Below are positions 1 to 6,713 of a DNA stretch of 13,692 bases, one piece after another. Under the pieces are notes generated by a model that worked only from the letters and a program-made list of their open reading frames with translations, had not been told where the DNA came from and did not search any database. Numbering within the stretch: the first letter of the stretch is position 1; every line of letters starts with the position of its first letter. Both the position numbers and the translations under genes were made by a program. The stretch comes from Thermococcus paralvinellae. GTDB taxonomy: Archaea > Methanobacteriota_B > Thermococci > Thermococcales > Thermococcaceae. The DNA is taken from assembly GCA_015662175.1 (NCBI GenBank), contig DQUR01000242.1:1-13692 (forward strand), in the 5' to 3' direction.

Positions 1-12
1 CATTTGATGGAG

Positions 13-49
13 TTTTTTGCTTTTTTATTGTAAGCCTAAGCCCTTTTTT
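13..49 (+). terminator. Oligo-T termination region for a gene left of the window
   Basis: Three separate runs of six T occur on the plus strand (13-18, 21-26 and 44-49). Archaeal RNA polymerase terminates intrinsically at T-rich runs without needing a hairpin, so this cluster would suit the 3' end of a plus-strand gene that lies before base 1. I cannot see that gene, so this is an inference from composition only. Confidence 0.35.
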
Positions 50-63
50 CTCCGATAATCTAG

Positions 64-201
64 TTAAACTCACTCGTCTGCACCGTTAGTTTAAAAAGTA
101 TCTTGGAAAGAGAGAAGTACTCGGACGAGTTCATCATAGTGGCATTGGTTGCCTTGAATAAATCAAGGGTGTTTGATGGGATGTGGTGCAAAAAGCAGTG
201 A
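64..201 (+). pseudogene. Short coding-like fragment, unidentified
   Basis: An open frame of 45 codons runs from just after a TAG at 61-63 to a TGA at 199-201. It lacks an ATG near its beginning. The middle reads like real protein: ILEREKYSDEFIIVALVAL followed by NKSRVFDGMW. It has no convincing ribosome site; a TTG at 103 or an internal GTG would be the only starts. I do not recognise the family. It could be the tail of a decayed gene or chance. It lies directly beside a tRNA pair, where insertions often occur, but no repeat of the tRNA end was seen here. Confidence 0.22.
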
Positions 202-241
202 TTAGGTGGTGCACTTTAAGATGAATTCACAAAATACATGT

Positions 242-319
242 TGGTGGGCCCGCGGGGATTCGAACCCCGGACCACGCGGTTATGAGCCGCGCGCTCTGAC
301 CAGGCTGAGCTACGGGCCC
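242..319 (-). tRNA. tRNA with CAT anticodon (tRNA-Ile2 or elongator tRNA-Met)
   Basis: Read on the minus strand, a full cloverleaf is visible: acceptor GGGCCCG pairing with CGGGCCC, D-arm GCTCAGCCTGGTCAGAGC, anticodon loop CTCATAA with anticodon CAT, T-loop TTCGAAT, discriminator A and an encoded CCA at 242-244. The molecule is not the initiator, which in archaea normally begins AGCGGGG. Archaeal tRNA-Ile species typically carry a GGGCC acceptor, so this may be the Ile2 tRNA whose C34 is modified to agmatidine by TiaS to read AUA. Elongator Met is not excluded from sequence alone. It lies 10 nt downstream of tRNA-Asn and is probably cotranscribed with it. Confidence 0.93.
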
Positions 320-329
320 ACAATAGCGT

Positions 330-405
330 TGGCGCCGCCGCCCCGACTCGAACGGGGGACCACGCGGTTAACAGCCGCGCGCTCTACCAACTAAGCTACG
401 GCGGC
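330..405 (-). tRNA. tRNA-Asn (GTT)
   Basis: Read on the minus strand, the gene begins GCCGCCGTAGCTTAG. It has a seven-base acceptor helix (GCCGCCG with CGGCGGC), an anticodon stem GCGGC/ACCGC-type closing a loop with GTT, a GC-rich T stem around TTCGAGT, discriminator G and an encoded CCA at 330-332. No intron is visible. It is the first gene of a two-tRNA unit, with a TATA box about 30 bp upstream at 435-442. Confidence 0.95.
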
Positions 406-434
406 ACAGCCCAATGATAGAGATATGGGGAGGA

Positions 435-442
435 TTTATAAA
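435..442 (-). promoter_or_regulatory. TATA box for the tRNA pair
   Basis: On the minus strand the sequence reads CTTTATAAATCC. It is centred about 33 bp before the 5' end of mature tRNA-Asn, the spacing expected for an archaeal TATA element that starts transcription a few bases ahead of the tRNA. Confidence 0.6.
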
Positions 443-489
443 GATTACGGTTAATACTGTTAGGATAAGGCAACGTCTTGAGGGTAGCG

Positions 490-970
490 TCAAATATTAA
501 TTTTAAACATCATCTGGACCACAAAAGGGACAAAATAAAAGTCAAGAAATTCACTAAAACCCTGAGAAATCGTAATTCTCGCTAGAATCTTCTGCATGAA
601 GGCCATATAGGCAATCAGGTACACCTCCCATTTATATTCTTTGAGTTCAAGGACTTCCTTGGATATTTAGGATTTCTCTGTAACCTTTTCATACTGCACA
701 TGCTCTGATTCTGGACCATAAAACAGTTTCTTGGGCATTCCCTCTCTCAAGGACAACATTGTGCCTTTATGAGAGGAAGTTACTTGGATTATGTTACTGA
801 GACTCAACCAAGAAAAGAAACCTTCAAGGAGAAAATTAAAATTATTCTACAAAAGGAAAGATCGGAGGAAGTTTCTCTGTTCCTTCCAAACCTTGGGAGG
901 ATGCCTTAACACCGATAGATTTGCAAAAGTGCCACCGATTTTACCTACTGTTGTATCATACCTACACATT
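490..970 (-). pseudogene. Decayed protein gene, unidentified, with two in-frame stops
   Basis: This 565-bp stretch between proC and the tRNAs has no intact gene. One minus-strand frame reads through it with only two interruptions (TAG at 847-849 and TAA at 667-669) before a TGA at 490-492. All three are in the same phase. The segments look like protein rather than noise: first KIGGTFANLSVLRHPPKVW, then FLLEGFFSWLSLSNIIQV and MPKKLFYGPESEHVQYEKV, finally KEVLELKEYKWEVYLIAYM followed by AFMQKILARI and FSEFLDFYFVPFVV. Altogether it spans about 160 codons. The upstream end runs out of phase into the 3' end of proC, so any original start is lost. I do not recognise the family. A non-coding reading cannot be excluded without a homology search. 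Confidence 0.42.
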
Positions 971-1786
971 TCAAATTTTTCCTTGCTTTGCCTCGATCTC
1001 AAGCGATAAAATCTTTGACTTCTTCGTTGCGGCATCTACCGCTTTCATTATGGCTGTTCTAACTCTGCTATCCTCAAGCTCAAAAATGCCATCTATGGTT
1101 GTCCCTCCAGGGGTTATCACCATATCCCTAATTTGGGCTGGATGTAAATTTGTCTCTAAGAGGAGCTTTGCCGTACCTAAGAGGGTCTGGGCGGCTGCGA
1201 GTAGAGCAATATCTCTTGGTAGGCCAACTTTCAATCCACCATATATCATAGACTCAAGGAACACGGAAGCATAAGCTGGCCCAGAGCCACTCAATCCAGT
1301 TATGGCATCCATGTATTCCTCTTCAATTCTCAAACACTTTCCCATTGCTCCAAAAATTCTTTCAACTAATGCAATTTCTTCTTCGCTTAAGTCATTCGTT
1401 GCGTAAGCTGTAAAGGATTCCCCAACTAAAATAGCTATATTTGGCATAGCCCTTACGAACTTCGCCTCAGCTAAGCTTTTCAAGAACTTTAGAGAAAGTC
1501 CAGCTGCCAGAGAAATAGTTAATTTTCCCCTTATTTCTTCCTTTATTCCTTCAAGAACCTCCCTGATCTTGTTTGGCTTCACCGCCAGGATTATAACATC
1601 AGCGTCCTTTGCTGCCTTAACGTTGTCGCTACTTATCTCAACACCATGCTCTTCAAGCCACTTAATTTTTTCAGCTCTCCTTCTCGTTGCTATTACCTTG
1701 TTCACGAACTCCTCCTTGACCAAAGCCTTAGCAATGGCACTTCCAACTGTTCCAGCACCGATTACAGCTATGTTTATTTTATTCAT
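971..1786 (-). CDS. proC: Pyrroline-5-carboxylate reductase
   Basis: This 271-residue cytoplasmic enzyme would reduce pyrroline-5-carboxylate to L-proline with NAD(P)H. The N-terminal Rossmann fold shows IAVIGAGTVG (residues 6-15) and then RRR at 35-37 after the second strand, a basic patch often linked to NADPH use. AVKP (68-71) and RAMPNIA (112-118) follow. The all-helical C-terminal half carries GSGPAY (167-172) and TPGGTTIDG (225-233), the family signature. The length is normal. The ATG at 1786 is chosen because GGTGAG sits six bases before it and the Rossmann strand begins at residue 5; an upstream in-frame start at 1822 would overlap asd. It is the last gene of the operon, 22 bp after asd. 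No proA or proB is present. In Thermococcus kodakarensis, proline synthesis is known to draw on ornithine through an aminotransferase, which could supply P5C here too. Confidence 0.95.
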   Translation of the reverse strand: MNKINIAVIGAGTVGSAIAKALVKEEFVNKVIATRRRAEKIKWLEEHGVEISSDNVKAAKDADVIILAVKPNKIREVLEGIKEEIRGKLTISLAAGLSLKFLKSLAEAKFVRAMPNIAILVGESFTAYATNDLSEEEIALVERIFGAMGKCLRIEEEYMDAITGLSGSGPAYASVFLESMIYGGLKVGLPRDIALLAAAQTLLGTAKLLLETNLHPAQIRDMVITPGGTTIDGIFELEDSRVRTAIMKAVDAATKKSKILSLEIEAKQGKI

Positions 1787-1808
1787 TTTTCTCACCAGAT
1801 TGGACTTT

Positions 1809-2822
1809 TTACAAAAATCCACGCTTGTAGGCTAGTTCAGCATTTAAAATTGAACCACCAGCTGCACCCCTAACTAGGTTATGCCCTAAAGTTATATATT
1901 TGAACTTTTTAGCTTTTACTTTCTCCAACCTGCCAACTACAACCGTCATTCCTATTCCCAAATCTCTATGAAACCTTAACTGTGGAATTTCTTTGTAAGC
2001 TATTGGTCTCTCGGCAGTTGGTAAGTTAAGCTTTTCCAAGGGATTAAACTTTTCAAGTGTTTCTTTGAGCTCTTCAGCCTCTGCATCTTCCTCAAATTCA
2101 ATGAAAACTGACTCCGTATGTCCATGCAAAACCGGAACCCTTGTGGTTAGAGCAGTAATTTCAAAGTTCGCTGGGATTATCTTATTTCCTTCAAGTTTCC
2201 CAAGGATTTTCCTTGATTCATTCTCAATTTTCCACTCTTCTTTTTCGATGTAGGGGATTATGTTGTCAAAAATCTGCATCGCTGAAACTCCACTAAATCC
2301 AGCACCCGATATAGCCTGCATGGTCGCCACGTTAACGCTCTTTATTTCAAACTGCTCTAAAGCCTTAAGCGAAAGCACTAGAATAGCTGTGGAACAGTTT
2401 GGGTTTGTAACTATAAACCCCTCCCAATTTCTCTTCTCCCTTTGAACTTCAATCAGGCCTAAGTGATCCCCATTAACCTCTGGAACTAAAATTGGCACAT
2501 CTTCTTCATAGCGGTGTGAAGAGGCGTTGCTGAAGATGGGTACTTTTTTAGCGAGCTTTTCTTCCACTTCCTTGGCAACTGAAGAGGGAAGTGCCGAGAA
2601 GACTAAATCCACATCTGGGCTCTTAAGAAAATCGTCCAAGCTCTCGATTTTGATTTCCCCAATCTCATCCGAAACATTCCAAGTGGCCACCTCTTTGAAT
2701 CTCTTTCCCTTCGATTTTTCTGAAGCAATTAAGTGCTTTATTTCAAACCAGGGATGATCTTCTAAGAGCTTCACAAATGTCTGCCCAACTAAGCCTGTTG
2801 CGCCCAATATTGCTACCTCCAT
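1809..2822 (-). CDS. asd: Aspartate-semialdehyde dehydrogenase
   Basis: The 337-residue product would convert aspartyl-4-phosphate to aspartate-4-semialdehyde with NADPH, the second step from aspartate to threonine, methionine and lysine. GATGLVG (7-13) begins the NADP-binding fold. NPNCSTA places the catalytic cysteine at 143. TTRVPVLHGHTE supplies Arg228 and the likely catalytic His235. GAAGGSILNAE closes the protein. The short NCSTA context and overall layout match the archaeal/fungal class. ATG at 2822 is chosen because it lies seven bases after GGAGG (2830-2834) and overlaps the thrC stop as TGATG. A GTG one codon earlier is possible but crowds the ribosome site. Cysteine, histidine and cofactor residues are all intact, and nothing suggests damage. 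Confidence 0.96.
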   Translation of the reverse strand: MEVAILGATGLVGQTFVKLLEDHPWFEIKHLIASEKSKGKRFKEVATWNVSDEIGEIKIESLDDFLKSPDVDLVFSALPSSVAKEVEEKLAKKVPIFSNASSHRYEEDVPILVPEVNGDHLGLIEVQREKRNWEGFIVTNPNCSTAILVLSLKALEQFEIKSVNVATMQAISGAGFSGVSAMQIFDNIIPYIEKEEWKIENESRKILGKLEGNKIIPANFEITALTTRVPVLHGHTESVFIEFEEDAEAEELKETLEKFNPLEKLNLPTAERPIAYKEIPQLRFHRDLGIGMTVVVGRLEKVKAKKFKYITLGHNLVRGAAGGSILNAELAYKRGFL

Positions 2823-4006
2823 CACAAAACCTCCTTAAATGCTTCTAAACTTGGTTCTATTGGCTCTGGAAGCTTAGGCCTAAAGTTCTCAATTATTACG
2901 TTTGGGTCTTTCAGTCCATGCCCTGTTGTAATTAAAACATAGCTTTCATCTGGCTCAATTAGGCTAAGTTCTTTCAGCTTAATTAGACCAGCTAAGGAAG
3001 ATGCCGATGCTGGCTCAACAAAAATTCCCTCCTTTGATGCGAGCAGTTTTTGAGCCCTAAGAATCTCTTCATCACTCACACTCTCAAACAACCCACCCGA
3101 TTCTTTAACAGCTCTCCAAGCTTTCTTCCAGTTGGCTGGATTTCCAATCCTTATGGCTGTTGCTATGGTTTCGGGTTTCTCCTCAGGCTTGAACTCTCTC
3201 TTCTCCTTCCAAGCTTTTGCTAAAGGCGAAGCTCCCTCTGCCTGAACACCAATCATCCTTGGCAGTTTCTCTATAAAACCAGCTTTATAAAGCTCTTTAA
3301 ATCCTTTCCAGATTGCTGAAATGTTGCCAGCGTTTCCTACGGGCAGAACTATGTTATCTGGAACAAAGCCAAGCTGATCAAAGATTTCAAAGGCTATTGT
3401 CTTCTGCCCCTCTAAGCGGAAGGGGTTTATTGAGTTGAGCATATAAACTCCCAACTCCTTGCTTGCCTCAATTACCACTCTTAAAGCATCATCAAAGTTT
3501 CCTTTAACTGGAATGACCTTTGCCCCATAAACTATTGCTTGAGCAAGCTTTCCTAATGCTATCTTTCCGCTTGGCACTAAAACATAGCTCTTTATCCCAG
3601 CTTTTGCCGAATATGCAGCTAAGGAAGCTGATGTATTCCCAGTTGAAGCGCAGATTACTTTGTCCATGCCTAGCTCCAAAGCTTTGCTCACTCCAACGGT
3701 CATCCCCCTATCTTTAAATGAACCCGTCGGATTAGCACCTTCGTTCTTAACGTAAAGCTCTCGCATGTTGAGCTCTCTCTGAAGGTTTTCTAAACGATAT
3801 AACGGTGTTCCACCCTCATTGAGCGACACTCTCTTTTCAACTGGGATAAAGCTCTTGTACTTCCAAAGAGTCACGTTTTTTCCATCAAAGACGTTTTCAA
3901 CCTCACCTAAATCTATTATAACCTCAAGCAAACCACCACATTCACATCTATACCTGATCTCATTGGGATCGTATTCTCTTCCACACCCTATACACCTCAA
4001 AATCAT
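2822..4006 (-). CDS. thrC: Threonine synthase
   Basis: A 394-residue PLP enzyme that converts O-phosphohomoserine to threonine and phosphate. The protein opens with a small cysteine cluster (C5, C8, C21, C23) of CxxC...CxC form that resembles a zinc ribbon. The catalytic fold follows. NPTGSFKDRG holds the PLP lysine at K98, STGNTSASLAAY is the phosphate/substrate loop, and LPVGNAGN is the glycine-rich PLP-phosphate loop. EPASASSLAG and ITTGHGLKD come near the end. Length and motif order fit the archaeal class. ATG at 4006 follows a strong GGAGGAGGAG. The gene overlaps asd by one base (TGATG). The out-of-frame tail of thrB would end in an ATGA overlap with this start, which argues for translational coupling in the ancestral operon. 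Confidence 0.96.
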   Translation of the reverse strand: MILRCIGCGREYDPNEIRYRCECGGLLEVIIDLGEVENVFDGKNVTLWKYKSFIPVEKRVSLNEGGTPLYRLENLQRELNMRELYVKNEGANPTGSFKDRGMTVGVSKALELGMDKVICASTGNTSASLAAYSAKAGIKSYVLVPSGKIALGKLAQAIVYGAKVIPVKGNFDDALRVVIEASKELGVYMLNSINPFRLEGQKTIAFEIFDQLGFVPDNIVLPVGNAGNISAIWKGFKELYKAGFIEKLPRMIGVQAEGASPLAKAWKEKREFKPEEKPETIATAIRIGNPANWKKAWRAVKESGGLFESVSDEEILRAQKLLASKEGIFVEPASASSLAGLIKLKELSLIEPDESYVLITTGHGLKDPNVIIENFRPKLPEPIEPSLEAFKEVL

Positions 4007-4050
4007 TCTGCTCCTCCTCCAACTTCGCTAATAAAATACTCCGCCTTAAT
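4003..4050 (-). pseudogene. thrB: Out-of-frame C-terminal tail of thrB
   Basis: Immediately beyond the G4 run the +1 frame encodes IKAEYFISEVGGGAE and then TGA. This matches the end expected of an archaeal homoserine kinase, a final strand and a Gly-rich tail. Its stop overlaps the thrC start as ATGA, the usual coupling seen in such operons. In the current reading it is separated from the body of ThrB. Confidence 0.7.
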
Positions 4051-4879
4051 CCCCTTCTTCCTCAAATGCTTCAACCATTGCCTTCCCAATATCCTTAAGG
4101 TTCTCTCCAATGGCAAACATAGCTGGACCTGAACCAGATAAAGAAACTCCATAAGCACCGCCCTCCAGAGCTGCTTTCCTGACTTTATCGAACCAGGGGA
4201 TGAGGGGCTTTCTGTAGGGAATAGCCAAGTGATCATCCAAGAGCTGTCCAACTCCTTTTACATCGTTCTCCTTTAAAGCCAGGACCAACGAGCTTGCCAA
4301 TGCTATGTTTCTTACTGCATCGCTCAGCGGAACGTATTTTGGCAAAACTTGCCTAGCCCTTCTAGTACTGATCTCGACGTCCGGAAGAACAACCACCAGC
4401 TTAAGCTTTGGACTCATTTTGAAGACCTCAAGAGGAGAAAGAGATTTTAGAATTGTGAAGCCCCCAAAGAGTGCCGGGATAATATTATCCCCATGGGCTT
4501 CCCCCGATGCAATTCGCTCTCCCTCCAAAGCTGCTTTTATTATTAATTCTCTGTCATCTATATCCAAAAGCTTTGCCATCGCTAATGCTCCACCTAAAGC
4601 TGAAGCTCCTGAACTTCCGAGTCCACTTCCTGGCCTTATCCCTTTCTTTATTTTCATCTTAAAGCCGCTTTCGATTCCCAAAATCTTTAAAAGGGACAAA
4701 GCGGAAACGGAGGCAATGTTTTTTTCAGGCTCCTCTGGAACGCTGTAGGCCTTGACCTCAACCCTTATCTCACCACTGAGCTCAACCTCAATGACATCCC
4801 TTGGCTTCTCTAAGCACAAACCAAAAACATCAAATCCTGGTCCAAAGTTCGCTATCGTCGCTGGAACTGAAACCTTCAT
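4046..4879 (-). CDS. thrB: Homoserine kinase, C-terminus probably frameshifted
   Basis: A GHMP-family kinase that phosphorylates homoserine at the expense of ATP to make the ThrC substrate. Motif 1 is PATIANFGPGFD (6-17), the ATP-binding motif 2 is PGSGLGSSGASA (83-94), and motif 3 is SLSGSGPAMFAI (246-257). ATG at 4879 follows GGTGAT; the TTG just before it is not needed. The frame stops after EAFEEEGD, giving 277 residues. This is slightly short for the family, whose members are usually near 290-300. The stop follows a G4 run (4051-4054). Reading one G fewer gives EEEG followed by IKAEYFISEVGGGAE and a TGA at 4003-4005 that overlaps the thrC ATG, for 291 residues. That tail looks native, so the gene is either recently frameshifted or carries a sequencing error. 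All core motifs are intact, so the short form might still work. Confidence 0.93.
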   Translation of the reverse strand: MKVSVPATIANFGPGFDVFGLCLEKPRDVIEVELSGEIRVEVKAYSVPEEPEKNIASVSALSLLKILGIESGFKMKIKKGIRPGSGLGSSGASALGGALAMAKLLDIDDRELIIKAALEGERIASGEAHGDNIIPALFGGFTILKSLSPLEVFKMSPKLKLVVVLPDVEISTRRARQVLPKYVPLSDAVRNIALASSLVLALKENDVKGVGQLLDDHLAIPYRKPLIPWFDKVRKAALEGGAYGVSLSGSGPAMFAIGENLKDIGKAMVEAFEEEGD

Positions 4880-4880
4880 C

Positions 4881-4976
4881 AAAAATCACCTCGTGTAAAG
4901 CATTCAAAGAATTTTCAAGCTCCTCTCTCCTAACAAGAAAGCAGACCCAATTCTTGCCCTTATTGCAAACCTTTAC
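4881..4976 (-). pseudogene. Out-of-frame ACT-domain tail of aspartokinase
   Basis: In the frame one base off from the aspartokinase frame, the sequence encodes NKGKNWVCFLVRREELENSL then NALHEVIF. This resembles the last strand and helix of an aspartokinase ACT domain, where a hydrophobic strand is followed by an acidic helix ending in ALHE. It abuts the thrB start. If the T5 run at 4881-4885 had six T, the frame would end TTT TGA TG, the same TGATG coupling seen at thrC/asd. The assignment is by pattern only. Confidence 0.5.
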
Positions 4977-5928
4977 CACCGACTTTATCAATCCCAACAA
5001 CTCCAATTCTTGCAAAGTTTTCGTCAATGATTTTGTAGGTTATTATTGGCACCCCGGATTTTATGTCCGAAACGAGCGTCCCTAATTTCCAGTCACTTGT
5101 CCTTCCGATGATTATGGGGGTCCTATCTTTCACTGGTTTAATGGTTCGCTCATGCAAAGCTTTCATTCCGAGTTTTGAAGCAATTAAAGCCTCTTCATAG
5201 GAAACAAATGGGATTAGCTTGGCTTTCCTCACCACCCTTGGATCGGCAGTGTAAATTCCCTCAACATCGCTCATTATCAGAACTGTCTTTGCATTTAGAA
5301 GGGATCCTAAAATTGAGGCTGTATAATCACTTCCTCCCCTTCCAAGCGTCGTTCTAAAGCTTTTGTAACCTCCCAAGAATCCAGTCACAACTGGAACTTT
5401 GCCTTCTTTAAGCAAATCTTCAAGGGCCTTTACTCTCTTTGCCGTCTCTCTGAAGTCAATATTAGCATTCCCAAAGGTATTGTCTGTTCTAATTACATGG
5501 AAAGCATCGACTGGAATGCTCTCTATCCCTTGATTTCTCAAAGCTTCTGTGAATAGTTCCACCGATAGTCTTTCCCCAAAGGACAAAACGTGGTCAATGA
5601 ATGCCTTTTTATTCGGAAAACTCTTTTCCTTTCTCAGAATTTGTCGAAGTTCGAGGAGAAGATTTTCGACATATTCAGAGTCAAGCCCAAGTTTTTCAAT
5701 AACCCTCTCGTGTTTTTCTGCAATTTTTTGAATTATTCTTTCGTCTTTGCTGTTTGCCAAGTGTAGTAGAGAGTCCGTTACTCCTTTTAGAGCTGAAAGA
5801 ACAACTACAACTTCATTTCCATCATGGAGCTTCTCGACAAGTTCTAAAGCTTTGCCAAAAGAGTCTCTAACTGAACTCCCCCCAAACTTAACCACTACCC
5901 TTGGCTTAACGGAGAGTTTGTAAATCAC
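4960..5928 (-). CDS. lysC: Aspartokinase, ACT region truncated
   Basis: Phosphorylates aspartate, the entry step of the aspartate pathway, and is the usual point of feedback control. The amino-acid kinase domain is complete: KFGGSS (14-19), FGERLSVELF (117-126), GFLGG (183-187), LGRGGSDYTAS (196-206), DVEGIYTADPR (221-231) and GMKALHERT (254-262). After residue 290 a regulatory ACT region starts with ENFARIGVVGI, then the frame hits TAA at residue 323. Family members normally carry one or two ACT domains of about 70 residues each; here barely 30 residues remain. A plausible ACT tail continues in another frame (4881-4976). GTG at 5928 is the chosen start, eight bases after AGGATGG. It is the first gene of the operon, with a TATA box upstream. 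Loss of the ACT domain could remove threonine or lysine inhibition, if the truncation is real. Confidence 0.9.
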   Translation of the reverse strand: MIYKLSVKPRVVVKFGGSSVRDSFGKALELVEKLHDGNEVVVVLSALKGVTDSLLHLANSKDERIIQKIAEKHERVIEKLGLDSEYVENLLLELRQILRKEKSFPNKKAFIDHVLSFGERLSVELFTEALRNQGIESIPVDAFHVIRTDNTFGNANIDFRETAKRVKALEDLLKEGKVPVVTGFLGGYKSFRTTLGRGGSDYTASILGSLLNAKTVLIMSDVEGIYTADPRVVRKAKLIPFVSYEEALIASKLGMKALHERTIKPVKDRTPIIIGRTSDWKLGTLVSDIKSGVPIITYKIIDENFARIGVVGIDKVGGKGLQ

Positions 5929-5964
5929 CCATTTAAACCATCCTCTTGGAGACTTTTCTCATTG

Positions 5965-5973
5965 AATATAAAA
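5965..5973 (-). promoter_or_regulatory. Promoter of the threonine operon
   Basis: The minus strand reads GGGAAATTTTATATTC, a purine-rich BRE followed by a TATA box. A start about 25 bp downstream would fall near 5942, just ahead of the AGGATGG ribosome site of aspartokinase, giving a very short leader. It is the only strong TATA-like element I found in front of the five-gene unit. Confidence 0.5.
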
Positions 5974-6180
5974 TTTCCCGAAAATTATTTGAAGTTCTGA
6001 TGACTTTTATCTGGAATCTATGTCTTCATGTTGTCACTCTGAAAAATTAAAACAAATTTTTAGTTAAAATGACAATTTTTAATGTTTAACCATTTAAAAT
6101 GCCAGCTTAGACAGCTTATCTTAGCCAAAAATTTATAATATTGAAATCCAATCTCAAAGTTTGATGATGCCTAGCCAATA
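5974..6180. other. AT-rich spacer upstream of the threonine operon
   Basis: This is the AT-rich first part of a 785-bp gap without an intact gene. I see no RNA gene or inverted repeat that I would defend. A plus-strand TATA-like AATTTATAAT lies at about 6130-6139. It would suit the decayed plus-strand gene that follows. Confidence 0.4.
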
Positions 6181-6540
6181 TTAGCCTACACGATAAAAAG
6201 GGATGAGTTAAGTGTATTTAGAAAGCTTCTTTCAAGGGCCTTGAATGAAAACCAGGTGCTGATTTTAAGAAGCATAGAAGCATAAACGAAAAGCACTGTT
6301 CCTTAAATGCTTTTTTTGGAGGAAAAGGACAAAATTAAGAAGTTCCTCAGATTCATTGAAAAAGAAAATCCAACATTGAGGAGCTTAGAGAGAAGTTTGA
6401 CATGAAATTGAGGATAGCTACAAAAGATTCCACACGGTGTTAAAAATTGCATCCTGAAATACGAGAGCTACTTTATAGTGGGGCTGAGAAAAGAAATTGA
6501 ATGGTTTGAGGTTATCATCTCATTTAAAATTGTTCCAAAC
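6181..6540 (+). pseudogene. Decayed plus-strand gene with several frameshifts, possibly a regulator
   Basis: Coding-like pieces follow each other in changing frames on the plus strand. The first is DELSVFRKLLSRALNENQVL then ILRSIE, interrupted at TAA 6283-6285. Next come KHKRKALFLKCFF, then EEKDKIKKFLRFIEKENPT, then IEELREKFDMKLRIA, then HTVLKIA, and finally LKYESYFIVGLRKEIEWFEV. Joined, they give a single lysine- and glutamate-rich protein of about 115 residues, with an IEELREKF-type helix pair of the sort found in helix-turn-helix proteins. At least four indels separate the pieces. No intact start is seen, although a TATA-like element lies about 50 bp upstream. The family is not recognised, and the regulator idea is a guess from the helix pattern and small size. 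The rest of the gap up to 6713 shows nothing I can support. Confidence 0.55.
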
Positions 6541-6713
6541 ATAACCTCTCCTTTCTGGGTTTTTCCTCAAATTGTTTCTCTCTGATTTGCAGCTATCTGC
6601 TCTGAAGAAATGTTGGTTTACTGCTTTGAGTTGAGCTCTCCAAATCATCTCAGGATTGTGCCCAACCAGCATTGGTTTTGAACAAATACTAGCAATGTAC
6701 CACTGGAAGACTT

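Noticed and set aside
206..394. Plus-strand open frame across the tRNA pair
   Set aside because: It is the complement of two well-formed tRNA genes, which fully explain the sequence.
921..1274. 117-codon plus-strand frame over the 3' end of proC
   Set aside because: Antisense shadow of proC; serine-rich low-information translation and no ribosome site.
4003..4251. Separate 82-residue gene between thrB and thrC
   Set aside because: Only its last part looks like protein, and that part is the displaced thrB tail; the rest is a shadow of thrB.
4305..4748. 147-codon plus-strand frame inside thrB
   Set aside because: It is a shadow of thrB, which has all GHMP motifs in its own frame.
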